Positions 38,552 to 51,653 of a stretch of 64,000 nucleotides of DNA are shown here, piece after piece. Source of the DNA: Porogramme epimiltina (Eukaryota; Basidiomycota; Agaricomycetes; Polyporales; Polyporaceae); NCBI GenBank assembly GCA_900155495.1, contig FTLJ01000051.1, forward strand, positions 1 through 64,000, given 5' to 3'. Position 1 is the first letter of the stretch; every line of letters starts with the position of its first letter. The translations under genes and the position numbers were made by a program. A model generated the notes under the pieces. That model was not told where the DNA came from. It was given only the letters and a program-made list of their open reading frames with translations, and did no database searches.

Positions 38552-38967
38552 GGGGAACGTATTATGGCGTGACGTTCTGTATCGCATTGTTTGTATCGCA
38601 CCCGCACATCCATTGGCGAAGCCACTAGTCACAAGTTCTGTAACGCATCTGCATTGCACTCATCACAATCGCATTTTCCCATATTTTCCCATCTCGTCTA
38701 CCCTGGTTGTAGACGCGTGTGTGTATAGCAACGTTTTTTGCACGCATAACATCGCGCTGTGACGTCCCGATCACCGATATAGCAAACAAGTGTGTATTAC
38801 GTTGTACAAGTCACACGACACAGTGCAGCCCAAACAAGACATGACATAACAAGGCGAGACGAGACAACAATCCTACAAAGCGAACCGAGAGAGAGCGGGA
38901 GAGCGGGATAACCAACGTATGCTACATGACCTAAACGGGAGACGGGGAGGCACAAACTAACCGGCGC
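38552..38967. other. Convergent 3' gap (UTP14 / Nramp gene)
   Basis: These 416 bp between two stop codons hold no open frame of note, presumably both 3' untranslated regions. Confidence 0.6.
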
Positions 38968-41305
38968 TCACGATTGTCCTTGGGCGAGGCCGACAATGGC
39001 GTACACGTTCGCAAGCACAATGACAGTCCAGATCGTGAACCCGACCGCAATGGCGAACTTGCCGTTCGAGAAGTCAACCATCTCGAACTCAGGCTGCCCC
39101 TCGGGGTCCGCCGCGTCGACCGTCGCGGTCGCGTCTACACCGTCACCGCGCGCCGCCTGCCGCATCTGCGGCGAAGGCGGGGAGGACGTGCGCGAGCGAG
39201 GCTTCTTCACGGCCATGACGGACTTGGACGACGTGATCCAAAGGAGGGGGAAGACGACGAAGGGGAGGACGATGGAGAGCACGACCTGGGACGCCACGAG
39301 GAGCGTGTCGATACCGTTCCTGCCGAGCGCGGACGCGACGACGAGCGCGGGGATGAGCCCCAGGCAGCGCGTGAACAGGCGACGCATGATGGGCTGGCGA
39401 AAGAAACACTGTGAGAACAGGCACCGAGGCTGCGGGGGCGGGGCGTGGGGACGCGCAGGGGTAGCGCGGTGTGGGGGTGGGACAAAGTGCGGGGAAGGGA
39501 CGTACGGAGAGGCGCCAGCGGATGAAGCCCTCGGAGACTATCTGCCCGGCGAGCGTGGCGACGATGGACGAGCTCTGGCCGGACGCCAAGAGCGCGAGCG
39601 CGAAGAGCACGGCGGCGGCTGTAAGGCGCGATCACATGCATGAGAGCGCAGCAGGCGCGTCAGCACGGCGTATCCGCAACGAGCAGGGGAAAAGGGACGC
39701 ACGCTTGCCCACGTTCTGCACGAGCAGGTCGTACGCGTCGAAAAGGCTCGCCGGGTCCGCGGACCCGGTGCCGCCGTGGAAGAAGGTCGCGCTGGAGAGG
39801 ATGAGGATCCTGCGAAGGAAAAGCGTCAGCCAATCCGCCAAGCCGCATTTGCGGCGGGGTTTGCGCGGCGCGGGCGCACGTACATGGAGTTGATGACGAC
39901 GGCGAGCCCGAGCAGGCTCACGACCATGTCGACGATGCCGTGGTACAGGTGCGTGCGCACGAACTCGTACGGCCTGTTCTCGCGCTCGGCGTGCGAGCGG
40001 GGCCCGTTGGGCGGGTCGCTGACGGGCAGCACGCGCAGGTGCCGTCTAGCGAACGCTGCGATGCGTCGCAGGAGCGTCGGCCGCTCGGAAGGGCTTGATG
40101 TTGACGTCATCGTGATGTCCGAATCCGATGACAGTGTCGAATCGACGGTGTTGGTCGTGGAGGACTTAGGCGGCGGTAGTTCGTCTCCAGTTGACTCTCG
40201 GTCTTGGGTGGCCAAGGCCGATCCCAAGAACAAACTATGCGGCATGACAGTAGCGCCAATGATGCCAATGGCTGCAAAGGCGGGCTTTAGTAGGTAATCG
40301 CCGGCACAATAGGCTTCAAATCTTACAGGTATACAGCGCGCCTGACTGAAATAGCGTCTTCGAGGGCAGGAAGCCCTCGAAAGCATCCCCCCAATGGACG
40401 CTTGCCTTCGAGATAATGATAGCCATGCAGATGAGCACTATAAATACCTGTAAGCACCGGCGCTGGGTTAGCGAGCGTACAACTTCGGATAAACGGGGCA
40501 TCACGGGGAAGACACCAACCAGGATGGCGATGAAGACCTCGAAGACGCGCACAGGGCGCCCCTGCATCGGGTCACGGAACGCCAGGAGCAGGAGGACATC
40601 GGATGCGGTGATGATAACGCCGGCCCAGAGCGGAAGGCTCGGGAAGAGCATGCAGAGCGATATGGCGGACCCAAGGAGCTCCGCGAGGTCCGTGCTGATA
40701 ATTGCGACCTCGGAGAGCACATAGAGCGGGTACAAGACCGCCCACCGCCAGAGCAGCTTATGTTTTGGTCGGTTGTGCAGCAGAAGGCGACAGTGCGAGG
40801 CAAGATCTGGAAGGGCATACGTGTCAGTGCAGGAGCGTGTATGGCGTGTGAAGGGCATACCGAGGCCGGTAACACACCCTAGGCGTGTTGCCTGTGTCTG
40901 TGGCGGAGTCAGAGTCAGAAACGAAGCTGGCCGCCATCGCACGACAAAACGGACCTGCATGAAGATGGCAAAAATGCCCGCAAGGAGCACGACGAAGAGT
41001 AGCTTGTACCCAAATTGCGAGCCGGCCTGGAGGTCGACACCCCAGTTACCCCTGTTGTAAGGCGGGTCAGTACCCCGGGCTCGTCTGATGGAACTATGGG
41101 AGACGTACGGATCAAAGTACGCAACGGCGCACACAATGCCGACGCCTGTATGTTTGACAGCATGGCGGACGACGATGGAGGCGTACGACTTCGCGCGGTG
41201 CAGCGAAGGCTGAGAGCTGTTCTCTGGCTGAGAGGCGAACATGGGTGAATGTGAATGAGGGGCAATCGAGAGGCTGGAGCCGCTTTTATGTTGGTGGGCA
41301 GACAT
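38968..41305 (-). CDS. Nramp-family divalent metal transporter (Smf-like)
   Basis: Nine exons sum to 588 residues. The start MSAHQHKSGSSLSI at 41305 precedes a cytosolic tail of about 45 residues. The metal-binding motif of TM1 reads FDPGNWGVDLQAGS (DPGN) and is split by an intron after Asp-Pro. The TM6 motif is GIIGATVMPHSLFLGSAL (MPH). Both are the metal-coordinating sites of the family. Further membrane segments include YKLLFVVLLAGIFAIFMQ, VFEVFIAIL and FAIAVGFTIWTVIVLANVYAIVGLA. A Ser/Thr-rich loop of about 100 residues follows TM6-7. Exon 3 is only 31 nt (40891-40861). Nramp proteins move Mn2+, Fe2+ and similar ions together with protons, in yeast at the plasma membrane (Smf1), endosomes (Smf2) or vacuole (Smf3). 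Which of these it matches cannot be told here. Confidence 0.95.
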
Positions 41306-42004
41306 GGAGGGGAGGGCGGGAGGGCACAGGGCGAGAGAGGGGAGGAGACATGGGGAGGGTGGGCGATGTCTGTGACGGACGCGAGTCGAAACCAACAGAG
41401 CGGATGGGGGCTCGCGCAGGGAACGGTTGTATGGTACGAAGTCTTTTTTGGCAACTCGAGCGCCGTCCGCGTCTCACCCGTCCCGTTCCGGCGGGCACAA
41501 CAGTTCGCAGAGACCCCGCGCCGCGTGCAACGCCGTCCCGGTGTGCACTCCGGCGAGACGCAGCACGCAGCGTGTATTCGCGGCTCGCTGTCTCTGCGGC
41601 GGGGTGGGCGACTTCGAATTCTGCGACTCAACGCCTGCCCCGATGGATGTGGCGGAGCACGAGCCGGACGGACAGCGACACCCGGCGCACCGGAGCCGCC
41701 CATTTCGTCATCCGCCTCTCCGCCTCGCCGCGCCTCCCTTTTCCGGCGCGCCATCCACACCGCCGTCACCGTGCCCGGTGTGGTACACCGTCTGGGAGCC
41801 GACAATCAAACCATGCCACCGTTGCATTTCGCGCTAACAAGAAAAATACAGATCGCTAGAACCGTCGCCTTCCAGCTCAAAAATTCCTCGCCCGCTGCCC
41901 TCCCAACCCACCGGGTCAGCCCTCTGCTGCAGTCCATTCTGTCGGTTCGCCCAGTCGATCTCCGGAGGCGGTTCGGGCGCATGCCCCACCTGACTCGCCG
42001 TCCC
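41306..42004. other. Promoter region of the Nramp gene and 3' side of the next gene
   Basis: About 700 bp, G+C-rich, with overlapping short open frames in several frames. I see no further gene. Confidence 0.55.
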
Positions 42005-43836
42005 CTAGACGGCGTGTTCCACAAATCGAGAGCCTGAGGTGACGCATGCCAGAACAGAGCGAGACGATCTCAACGATGATAGAGGCCCAGATGAGGACGG
42101 GTGCCCACTAGAAGAAGGGGGAACCTGCGCCGCTAGAGTTGTGGTCCCTGTGCCGTAAGAAGCGTCCAGCAACAAGGTTGTTGGAGATAGAGAAGCAAGC
42201 AGCTGCATAGAGAGCACGACGACAGTCCGGATCGCGGCCTTGCCCATCTTCACCGAAGCAACTCGAATCCGTCGCCATCGTGCCGCGCCGGCACTCGTGC
42301 GTCCCTCGCCCGCGCATGAATTGCATCCGCAGTGTCGTCCTGGTCCCTGGGCTGGGCTACGGTTTGGGACGACCTTGAAGGGCGGCTCCTTCCGCGCGCC
42401 AGAGGGGCGTATGCCCAACCCGGCACTGTCCGCAGAGTCCGTGCTGCCCGGCACGCCTAGGACGCCCATGACCGCGCGCAAGCTGGCGTTGCTCTCTGCT
42501 GGCCGGATGAACGGCTCGGTGAGCCACTGGCGCCTACCACCGTCGTTGGCCTGGTACCACATCTTGCACGCAAGCCATTGGCGTTCGCAAGACCGGCAGG
42601 TGACGCCTTCTTCGAGTTCGGCAAGACAACAGCGGTCGCACGCAGGGACGGAAGGAACCGGCGACAGAGAAGACGAGCTCGCACAGGTTGGAGACAGGTC
42701 GCTATCGGGGGATGTAGCCTGAACATACTTGGCCAGCGTTATCGGGGAACGAGGTTGGAAGACTGGAGACTGGGAGACGCGAGGTGTCGGAAGGGTCACC
42801 ACGATGGAGGGGTTCGGTCGCGACAGAAGGTTGGGAAATTGAAGTGGTTGCATGTTGGGATCTACGAGGGGCTGTGAGGGTCGGGACGTTTCATCCAAGG
42901 CGAAAGATGAGCTTTGCGATCCATTCACCAGGATTGAAGGGGCGGTGAACTCCATAGAGGATTCATCGAGAATCTGGTAGCACTTCAGCTCCACCATTAT
43001 AGACCAGCACGCACCAGCTTACCTCGCATATGCCGGCATATGGGACTCCTGAGACTTCTTCGACGAAGGGGGACATGGATATTACGTCCGATTCATTCAG
43101 TTTAGAGACGTGAGAACGCGCAGTCTGGTACGGGGAGAAATCGCTGCGCATAGAATCGTCATAGGCAACGCACGATGGCTAATGCCTGTGAGAAAAATAG
43201 TGACCGCCACACTGCGGCTTCACGCACCTGCCCAAAGTCCTCACAATTGAATCCGATTTCGGCTTCGTCCGGTCCTGTCTGTGGTCGAGGCGAGTGAGTA
43301 CTCGCTATGCTGCAGGAGGCCTGTGAACAAACCTTCTCGGTTATGACAAGATCTCCATTACCGTTTCTCTGCAAGGGATGAGACGCGTACCACTACGTAA
43401 AATAGACTATATGCATTCATACCGTGAGCCTGCCAGGGGACCGATGAAGTCTAGGGGGACAGGGTGGAGACGGCGAGGCGTTGAGTGTAGATACGTCAAC
43501 GTGTTCCTGGTCCTTGCGTGAGTCCAGGAGCAGAGACAACGCCGACTCGTACGCACTGGGGGTGCACCGCTGCTCGTTTCCGCAGGCAAAATCAGAGGTC
43601 TCCGTTTGCGTGCCCGCCCGACATGAATGCGCCCTTTCTGTGGTGAGGAAGCGATTGGCGGGTGGTTGAGGTGCGAAGAAGGCGCGGCTCACAGGATGTG
43701 CTGCTACGATATTGTCCAAGAACCAGGTGGACTTCTTTCGGACAGTGTAGATGAACCCGCCCTTTCGGTGCTGTCCCCCAAGTTGATACAGCTGGTCTGT
43801 CTTGTTCGCCATGAACGGGACAGAACGGACCGCCAT
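42005..43836 (-). CDS. Unknown protein with a Cys-rich motif like a degenerate Zn2Cys6 finger
   Basis: Four exons (43836-43423, 43368-43228, 43178-43023, 42973-42005) join in frame to 559 residues. I do not recognise the family. The N-terminal part (MAVRSVPFMANKTDQLYQLG, then GGFIYTVRKKSTWFLDNIVA) is compact. The middle is Ser/Pro-rich. A Cys cluster, PACDRCCLAELEEGVTC followed by RSCERQWLAC, has spacing C-x2-C-C-x10-C-x2-C-x6-C. This recalls the fungal Zn2Cys6 binuclear cluster but lacks its basic loop and normal third-Cys spacing, so it may be a regulator or simply a metal-binding module. A further HCGCNSC lies downstream. The last about 100 residues could be altered by an intron I did not place, since composition changes there. 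It is divergent from the kinase gene, with 249 bp between start codons. Confidence 0.6.
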
Positions 43837-44085
43837 GGTGCTTGCTATGATAGGGGTAAAGGTCGAAAGACGAAGTCGGGAACGCGGCGCGAACAAGGAG
43901 GGGTTAAACTCCGCGGAAACTAGAAAAGGTGTTTGTACTGATTGACGTTGTGGCTGAAGGGACGGAGTTCGGCGTGAACTCGGGCGCTTGACATAAACAC
44001 CACGGGCCACTACACGATGCAATCGTCCGTGTTGCCAACACCTTGCCGATGCTTGCTTCCTTAGTCTGTAGGCCGCGCAGCACAG

Positions 44086-45614
44086 ATGGCATCAAACGCT
44101 ATCCTCTCCACTGTCATCGACATCGACGACCTTGATTCGGATGACACAGCCCGGTGGGATAATATCCAAGATTTCCTACAGATGGTGAGCGTGAGTTAGT
44201 TTTTGCGCTTTGTGTATCACGTTTACAGTTTTTAGGACACGATGGAAAGTCTGGAGGAAACTCCGTTCTCACAGATATATCGAGCAATGCGTAGGGATTC
44301 ACCTAAGGGTTGGGTAGCAATCAAGAGAGGCTCTATCGACCGCAAAGTCGCCATGCAACCGCACGACATCGGGAAAGAAGAGCGTATTTTACTGGGTCTC
44401 TCGAGCATCAATGTGAATGTTTTCTCATGGTTTAGACTGGGAATTATAAAGCTCATAATCCCTAGGTGATAGGCATTGAAGGGACGTTTCACGACAGCGT
44501 CACAAGCGAAATATACTTTTGGATGCCATACGTTCCTTGGCATCTCGCCAACATTCTGGACAGCTCCTTGCTCTCGCCTTATGTATCCCCCGACGATATC
44601 AAAAAAATTAGCGACGAAGAGAGCTTTATTCTACTTCTGAAATCACTTGTGTACCAAGTGCTGGCCGCTCTCGCGTACATCCATGGATGCGGCATTGCGC
44701 ACCGCGACGTGAAGCCGCGCAATATCCTCGTCACGGAAGAGGGGCTTGTACAACTTATCGACTTCGGGATCGCGTGGTCTCCACAACTCGACAAGCGCGA
44801 TCTCTGGCCAGAGCCTCCGGGGCGCATGTGTTTTGATGTCGCTACAGGGTACGCTGGAAAATCATTGGTCTAGTCTTATTTACTGCTCACGAGACTTATC
44901 CGCAGCGGGTATCGCGCACCAGAGTTGTTGTTTGGGCCGAAGACCTATGACGCATATGCGACAGACCTATGGAGCATGGGAGCTGTCTTTGCCGAATTCT
45001 TTACCCCCTTCCATCCATACGAACTTGAGGAGGAGTTCATTGGTGGCTCTGCCGAAGACGAGGACGAAGGCGAACAACACGGGGCCAGACCGCCATTCAT
45101 CGTACCAAAGAACTTCTCGAAGCAACCTTGCATCAAATGGGAGAGGACACCTCTCTACGACTCTAGTAGGGGGCAGATCGGGCTCGCGTGGAGCATATTC
45201 AAGATCCATGGCACGCCCACGAGCGAGACGTGGCCGGTACAATCGCTTTGTCTTTGCTGTGATCGCGAAGATCCCTGATGGTTCTCCGGACAGGACTTTA
45301 ATAGGCTGCCAGACGCGCAGAAGGTCAAGTTCTTCGAAGTCCCACCCGTCAATCTACCCAGTGTGCTTCCCAATCTTCCCATGGCCGGGACGCAGCCCGA
45401 ACGCGACGATTGCCTGGATCTGTTGTCAAGGCTCCTCGTTTATCCGCCCGGGTCCCGTATGTGCGCGAAGGACGCCGTAGCCCATGCCCTCTTCACGCGT
45501 GGCTTGCCTCTCTTGCTCCCTCCGGGATACGCTGCGAGGGGAGGTACTCTTGTTACCGAGTATCAGGAAAGGTCACTCTCCCATATACTAGCTCGTACAA
45601 TGAAGGTTATTTGA
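44086..45614 (+). CDS. CDK-like serine/threonine protein kinase (CMGC group)
   Basis: Five exons (44086-44184, 44236-44412, 44466-44848, 44906-45236, 45294-45614) give 436 residues. Kinase marks are the ATP-binding lysine in WVAIKRG, the glutamate of helix C in IGKEERILLGL, the catalytic loop AHRDVKPRNILV, the metal-binding DFG in LIDFGIAW, the activation-segment end GGYRAPELLFGPKTYD, and DLWSMGAVFAEFF. The glycine-rich loop is missing, and the region reads EETPFSQIYRAMRR. An acidic insert (EDEDEG) lies after the helix-F region. A final subdomain ends in LSRLLVYPPGSRMCAKDAVAH. It resembles fungal CDK-activating kinases of the Csk1 type and cell-cycle-related kinases more than the core CDKs. 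No cyclin-binding PSTAIRE is present. Substrate and pathway are unknown. Confidence 0.9.
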
Positions 45615-45741
45615 TAGCACTGGGAACTAGCAATGGTCGTTTGGGCTCCGAAATAGACGGTGTATGATACGGAATACAACAACATGGACATCTAACGACT
45701 AGGTGAATCACAGTAATGTACAGTAGGGATATCTAACGTCC

Positions 45742-48700
45742 TCAGTTAGCCACAGGCACCGCAGTGATCGGGATGGTCGCCAGAGAGTGGTTATCGATGG
45801 AGATACCTGAGACAGTCGCAATTAGTACATGTCGACACAACACGAGGCCGAGGCTTACTTCGAGTAGCGTTTGCTGTCTTGTAGATACCGATAAGACGAT
45901 GGCTTAACTCGAACATGTCGTTCCTAAACGAGATTTGTTAGCGCATGTCGCCGCGTTGGGCGTCAAGAAGCACACCTAAGCGAGATGATGATGAATTGCG
46001 CGTTCTTGGTACGGTCTTTGATGTAGTTGGCCACAATGGAGACGTTACGGAAGTCTAAAGCAGCATCGATCTCGTCCATGAAGTAGAGGGGGGTTGGCTG
46101 TATGACAGCCTGTAAGTCGTCTTCTCAGGTGACCCTGAATTAGTAGATCTCACCTTGTAGACATGCAAGGCGAAGACAAGTGCGAGTGAGCTTAGAGTCT
46201 GGAGGTAGGCGTCAGATACAGCTGACGCAAGGTAACAGAAACGCTACCTTCTCGCCACCAGAGAGATTGGAGATGTTCTTCCAGCTCTTCTTGGGAGGCA
46301 TGACGCTGAAGATGATGCCCTCAGAGAACGGGTCCATGCTATCGACGAGCTCAAGCTCAGCGTTACCGCCAAGCGTGATCATCTACCCGCTGATCAGCAT
46401 TTTGTTCAATCTAAACAGATATTCGCTGACCTGGTACATCTCCTTGAGCTTCAGGGAGATAGCGCTAAAGCCGGCCATAAACTCATCAAGCCTCTGCTTG
46501 GTCAACGCATCGTACTCGGCTTTCTTCGCGTCCCGGGTCTGAGTCATCACCGTGAGATCATGAGCGCGTTTGAGCCATTCTTCAGCACGCTTCTGGTAAT
46601 CCTTAAGGACGCTCAGATCGGGCTTTTGGCCCTTGACCTGCTCTAGGGGGATAATGGGCATCGTAGTACGGAATATGGGACGACGGTGCACTCACCATCC
46701 AACAACTCGACGTCAGCAATCAGGTCGTTCCTCTTGAAAGATCTCAGTTCCGCTTCCTGGTAGGTACGGAGCTCATGGGACGGCGTGCGCTCTCGGGACC
46801 GGCGTACGTCAGAATCTTTCTTGACAGGTCCATCGCCGTCGCCGCTGCCTTCAGGGTCGTTGCCAGGATCACCCCTCTCGGGGGTTTCTTCTCCCGGTTC
46901 CTCATCGCTGCGCTGGAGTAAGCTACACGGATAGCAGCGAGGCGAAGGCACCACTTACTCAACGTCTTCCAGCTGCAAGTCATCGTGTTGAGCCATCCAG
47001 TGATCCATCGTCGTCTTATTCTCGTTGTACTTCCTCTTCACGTCGCTGATGTCGTGCTCAAGCTTTTGCTATAGAGTGCCCAGTGGTCAATGGAGGTGTG
47101 GCTGGGCATATGGTTCAAGACGCACCTGTCTCTGTTGGAAACCTTGGACGCCTCCGGACATCTCCTCGAGTTCGGTTTTCATTGCCGTAAGCTTCTCAGT
47201 CCACTCCTCTTCGGCAGCCTGAGCGACTTGAACCTTGTTATGCAACTCTGACATGAGTTCCGTAACCTCCTGAAGTTGATTCTCGTGTTCCTCGAGTTCC
47301 TCTTGCGCTTCTTCGAGCTCCGTCTGGTGCTTCTTGATGTTGCCCTCATGCTTCTTGAGATCACTCTCTGCCTTGATCTTCGCGGGCTCGTACTTAGCCA
47401 GCGCGTCGGTGGTGACTTTGAAGCGTAGGCGGAGGCCGTCAACTATGGACTTCTGGGAGAGCAGCCGCGCACCACCGATCTCGATGATCTTACTCTCAAG
47501 AGCTCGCATCTCTTCCTCAATCTCTCCGGACTTCAACTTCAGCTTGTCATGCTGCTTCATCCCGGCCGCGATCTCCTTCTCGAGAGCGCTGATACGGGCG
47601 AGGTCACTAGCCTCGGGCTTGCACTGTGCTCTGCGTTCCTTAAGAGACCTTTCGGACTCCTGGATGCGGCTGGTGCAGTTCTTGATGTCCAGGTCAACCT
47701 TGTCGAGGTCCAGACTGAAAGTCGCCTTCCTCAAGTTGTCAAGCTTGAGCTCCAACTCCTTGTGTTGTGCCAAGGCGGCCCTGTACTCGCGGTCGTCTGT
47801 CTCGCTGTCTCGCTCGTACTTGAGAATAACGTCGGGCGAGACGGCGTCTGGGGCGAGTTTGGAGCTCATTCCACCGCGTTGGACGGTGGTGCCACCTCCA
47901 GACATTGTACCGGAGGCATCAATAAGTTGCCCGTCAAGCGTCACGACGCGCCAGCGCTGGTGGGCACCAAAGGCGATGCGGTTCGCCTGTTCGAGGTTGT
48001 CTGCGACGAGAGTGTTGTGTACGGCCTTGTAGAACGCGGGTGCGAAGCGAGGATCTTTCGGCTTAATGAGGTCGAAGAGGCGTGGGACGTCTTCCGGAGT
48101 TTGAACACGATCCATTCCCCGACCGCCGAGCTTCTCGAGGACCATGAAGGACGCGCGGCCGACCTTCTGGCTGCGGAGATAGTCGATACAGGCCTGTCCC
48201 TGCTGTACCGTGTCTACGACCATGTTGTTCAAAGAAGCTAGGGCTGCGGTCGAAATAGCGACATCGTACTTGTCGGGGATTGTTCCGAGGCTGCCAAGCC
48301 GTCCCTGGGGCCGAGGTAAGCATTTAGGCACGCGGGCGTTATGGTTGGATCTTACATAGAAGCCATCGATACGTCCCGAAGTTTTCAGACGTGTGAGACT
48401 ATCTAGAACGTGGTTGTTGCTCCGACTCCGCTCTTGCGAAGACTTGGCCTCTTCTGCCTTCTGGCGCGATGCCGTGGACTTCGCACGCAAGGCTTGCACG
48501 TTCCGCTCGGCGGCCTTCAAACAGTTTGGCAAATTAATGGTGGTTATGAATCATGGTTAACTGACCTCAAGTTGGCGCTCCGCTTCCTTGATCTCGCGCT
48601 GGTTCTTGGCCTTGCCATCGAGAAGCTCCTGGCGTCTGGTTTGACTTGCCCTTAACTCCACCTGTAACTCCTCCACCTCCGCCTCTAAACTCTCAAGAGC

Positions 48701-51341
48701 GGCCTTCGCCTCTTCAGCCTTCTTCTTCAAGGCGTCCCTCTCGCTGGTCTTGAGATCGATCTCAGCCTTCTGGGAGTTGATCTTCTTGGTCCATGGCTCG
48801 AGTTCCTTCTGCTTAACCTCGATCTGGTCATGGAAGACCTGTGTCTTGTCTGCAGGCGCAGGATTAGTACACGATTACTGTGGTCACTATATATCGTTTA
48901 CCCTTGAGGCTATCCTGGATTTCTTGAAGGACGTTCTCAGCTTCGGCAAGGTCTGCTTCATGGGTCTCTAGGTCTTTTGTCGCCTTCTCTATCTTCTCTG
49001 AAGTGTCCTCGATAGTGCGCCGAGCCGCGTTCCTGGAGTTCTCTTCCTGCAGGGATGTTTAGTCGCTAAACTGCACGAGGGGCTCAATGCTCACATCTTG
49101 AATGGCCTTCTTCAGTTTCTTAGTCTTGGTGTTCGCATGTTTGCGTTTTTCTTCAAGACTAATCTGAGTCCTTTCTTGAGCAGCATAGTCCTTCACGCAA
49201 GCGGCGGCAGCCTCTTTGACGGCCTACAGGTGCCATCAGCATAGAGACTTGAGCGAGAGATTAAAGACATACGTGGTACTGCTCCTCCTTGATTCTCAGC
49301 TCTGCTTCTGCGGCCTCAAGCGCTGCTAACTTGTCCGCATTTGCTTCTCTCTCAGCAGCTAGAGTGCTCTCGAGGTCGTTCTACGGTCGGATTGGTAAGC
49401 CGTGGCCCGTGCGGTATATCATCTGTGTACGTACGAGTTTGGTTTCCAGTTTGCCCTCGTTCTCCAAACACTGCCAGATGTAATACTGCCACAGACGTGA
49501 TCGAGCACGAACGAGGTTATTGACAAGCCTGAGGTAATCCTCCGCTTCCTGTTTCTTCGACTCGAGCGATTTCCGGTCTTTCTCCACGATGCGGAGACGA
49601 TTGAGCTTCTCCTGGCGTTCCTCAGTCAGCCGCTCCACCTCGGCCAACGCTTCCTCTATTGGAGCCTTGTATTGAGCTGTTCCGATGATATCCTCGAGGT
49701 ACTCTAGGAGACCGTCGTCGTTCTCGTTGGCACCCTTGGGTTTCATCTGGGCGATGGACTCGACTTCACCCTGTATCGGACTCAGTCGTTGGATCAGCGG
49801 AGCTGACCGAATATTCATACCTGCAGAATAAGGAACCGATTGTGGTCCAAATCGATTCCACGGCCTTTCAACAACTTCTGGACCTCGCCATAGTTACTCC
49901 CGCGACCATTGATGGTATACCTGCTGCTGTTATTACGGGACGCCGTTCGCGTGACGACGAGCTGAGAGTCCGGGACTGTCTCAAACTTGTCTGGGCCAGG
50001 CTATACCTAGGTGAGCATCAATCGGCATACCAAACAATAATCTCCGCTCACCAAGTCAATGATTTCCCTGAAGTGCACTTCGACGCTACATTCCGGGAGA
50101 TCAGGATAATTCGCAGAGTTGTGGATCAGCTCGGAGAGCTTTCCCTGACGCATCTTTGAAGCACGGTAACCGAAGACGAAAAGCAGCGCGTCAATTGTGT
50201 TAGACTTGCCAGACCCGTTAGGCCCGACAATAGCCGAGAAGGACTAGAAGTAATATGTTATGGACCGGACCGCATTCGTGGTTACAAAAGCGTAGCCTAC
50301 CTTATGGAACGGGCCAATTTCCTGTCTACCCGCGTAGCTTTTGAAGTTGACGAGGACCAATTTATGGATGACAAGGCGTGGTATGGGGCCTGAAGGCTCT
50401 TCGGGAGCAGGAGCTGCCTGAGATGTCATAGGAGGTGCGCTCGACAAAGGCGGATCAAGAAGGGAATGTTCTTCTTCAAATGGCTCCTCTGCTGAAGATT
50501 GCGCACCATTGCCCGGCTCGTCGGGTACCGCTGCGGAACCTGCGTCGAGGTCGCCTTCGTCCTTGCCTTTGCCTTGAGCAGAATTCTCAGCCTGGGCGGA
50601 TGGTTCTTCTTCGCCCTCCTGCTTCACCTCTTCCTCGTCCTCCTGAGCCACTTCCTCCTTGACGGGAGTCATGTCCCGCCCTCGTGCTCTGCCCTTTGCT
50701 TTCGGTTTGGAGCTGGTCTGCGGCTCGTCATCTGAGTCTTCAATCACATATACAGTCTTCTGCTTGCCGCGTTTAGGAAGCGGCTGGATATCCTTAAGGT
50801 CTCCGTTCTCATCGACCTCGGCCCCATCTTCGTGGTCCGAGTCGATGACAATTGTTGGGGTGTTCTTGGTAGATCGTTTCGCTGCGGTGGCAGGCGCAAC
50901 AGTCTTTCGCCTCGGGAGAGAGATCTCGGAAGATTCGGCCTTCACCTTCGCTGAGGACCCCCTGGTCTTCTTTCCAGCGGATGTGGTCGTGGATGGTGCT
51001 GCGGCAGAGGCTCTCGAGGATGGTTTTCGTGCCCGAGTCTTAGGTGCCGCCTCCGCCTCTTCCTCTTCCTCCTCCGTCTCGAGGGACGGGCGGGATTTCT
51101 TCTTGACGGGAGCCTCGACCTCCTCGTCTTCCTCCTGAACCTCTTCCAGGGATTTGCGAGAGCGAGTGGTGGTGCGCGTCTTACTTTCGGGCCGAGCGGA
51201 TGTTGATCTACGCGTGCGCGGGGCGGGCTTCACGTCCTCCTCTTCATCTTCGACCTCTTGTGGGACGTCGCGTTTGCGTTTCGAAGGGGGTGGGGCGGGC
51301 TCAACAGAAGCGCGTGCCCGAGATGACCTGCGTGGAGGCAT
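45742..51341 (-). CDS. SMC4: Structural maintenance of chromosomes protein 4 (condensin)
   Basis: A large gene with many short introns, estimated at 1,500-1,600 residues (exons not all counted). It begins MPPRRSSRARASVEP and has an N-terminal charged, disordered tail of about 350 residues before the ATPase head (PRLVIHKLVLVNFKSYAG, then Walker A GPNGSGKSNTIDALLFVFG near 50,200). A first coiled coil follows. The hinge lies near 48,320-47,880 (RLGSLGTIPDKYDVAIST ... DASGTMSGGGTTVQRGG). A second coiled coil comes next, then the C-terminal head: signature WKNISNLSGGEK near 46,250, and Walker B/D-loop LYFMDEIDAALDFRNVSIV near 46,080. It ends in TIPITAVPVAN. SMC4 pairs with SMC2 in condensin, which compacts mitotic chromosomes. 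The FKSYAG and hinge sequences favour SMC4 over other SMCs. The start codon is 312 bp from that of the divergent Met1-type gene. Confidence 0.95.
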
Positions 51342-51653
51342 TCTGGCGCCAAGATCTTGCTGAGACGAGTGTCGTGTATAGGGTGTGAAGGACGGATGTG
51401 GGGGCGAAGACCAAGTTCGAGGGCAAACGCCAGGACCACCAGTCGACGCGTCGCGCGTGTCACGCACGTGAGGGACGCGTTAGCGCCAGCCCCTGGCCGG
51501 AGCCGCTGGATTGCTCATTCTCGCGCACCGACTGGCCGAACGCCAATTACGCCACCATGACCCCGCGTCCCCCAGGGTAGCTTTTTTATATGCATGTAAG
51601 GGCTGCCTTCCTCTGCAGTTTCCATCCCTCCCTCCTCGTTTCACCCAACAGCC
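51342..51653. promoter_or_regulatory. Bidirectional promoter between SMC4 and the MET1-like gene
   Basis: Only 312 bp separate the two start codons, so both genes share this region. A TATAT after a T run lies at 51587-51591, 63 bp before the plus-strand start. No matching TATA element is obvious for SMC4. Confidence 0.6.
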
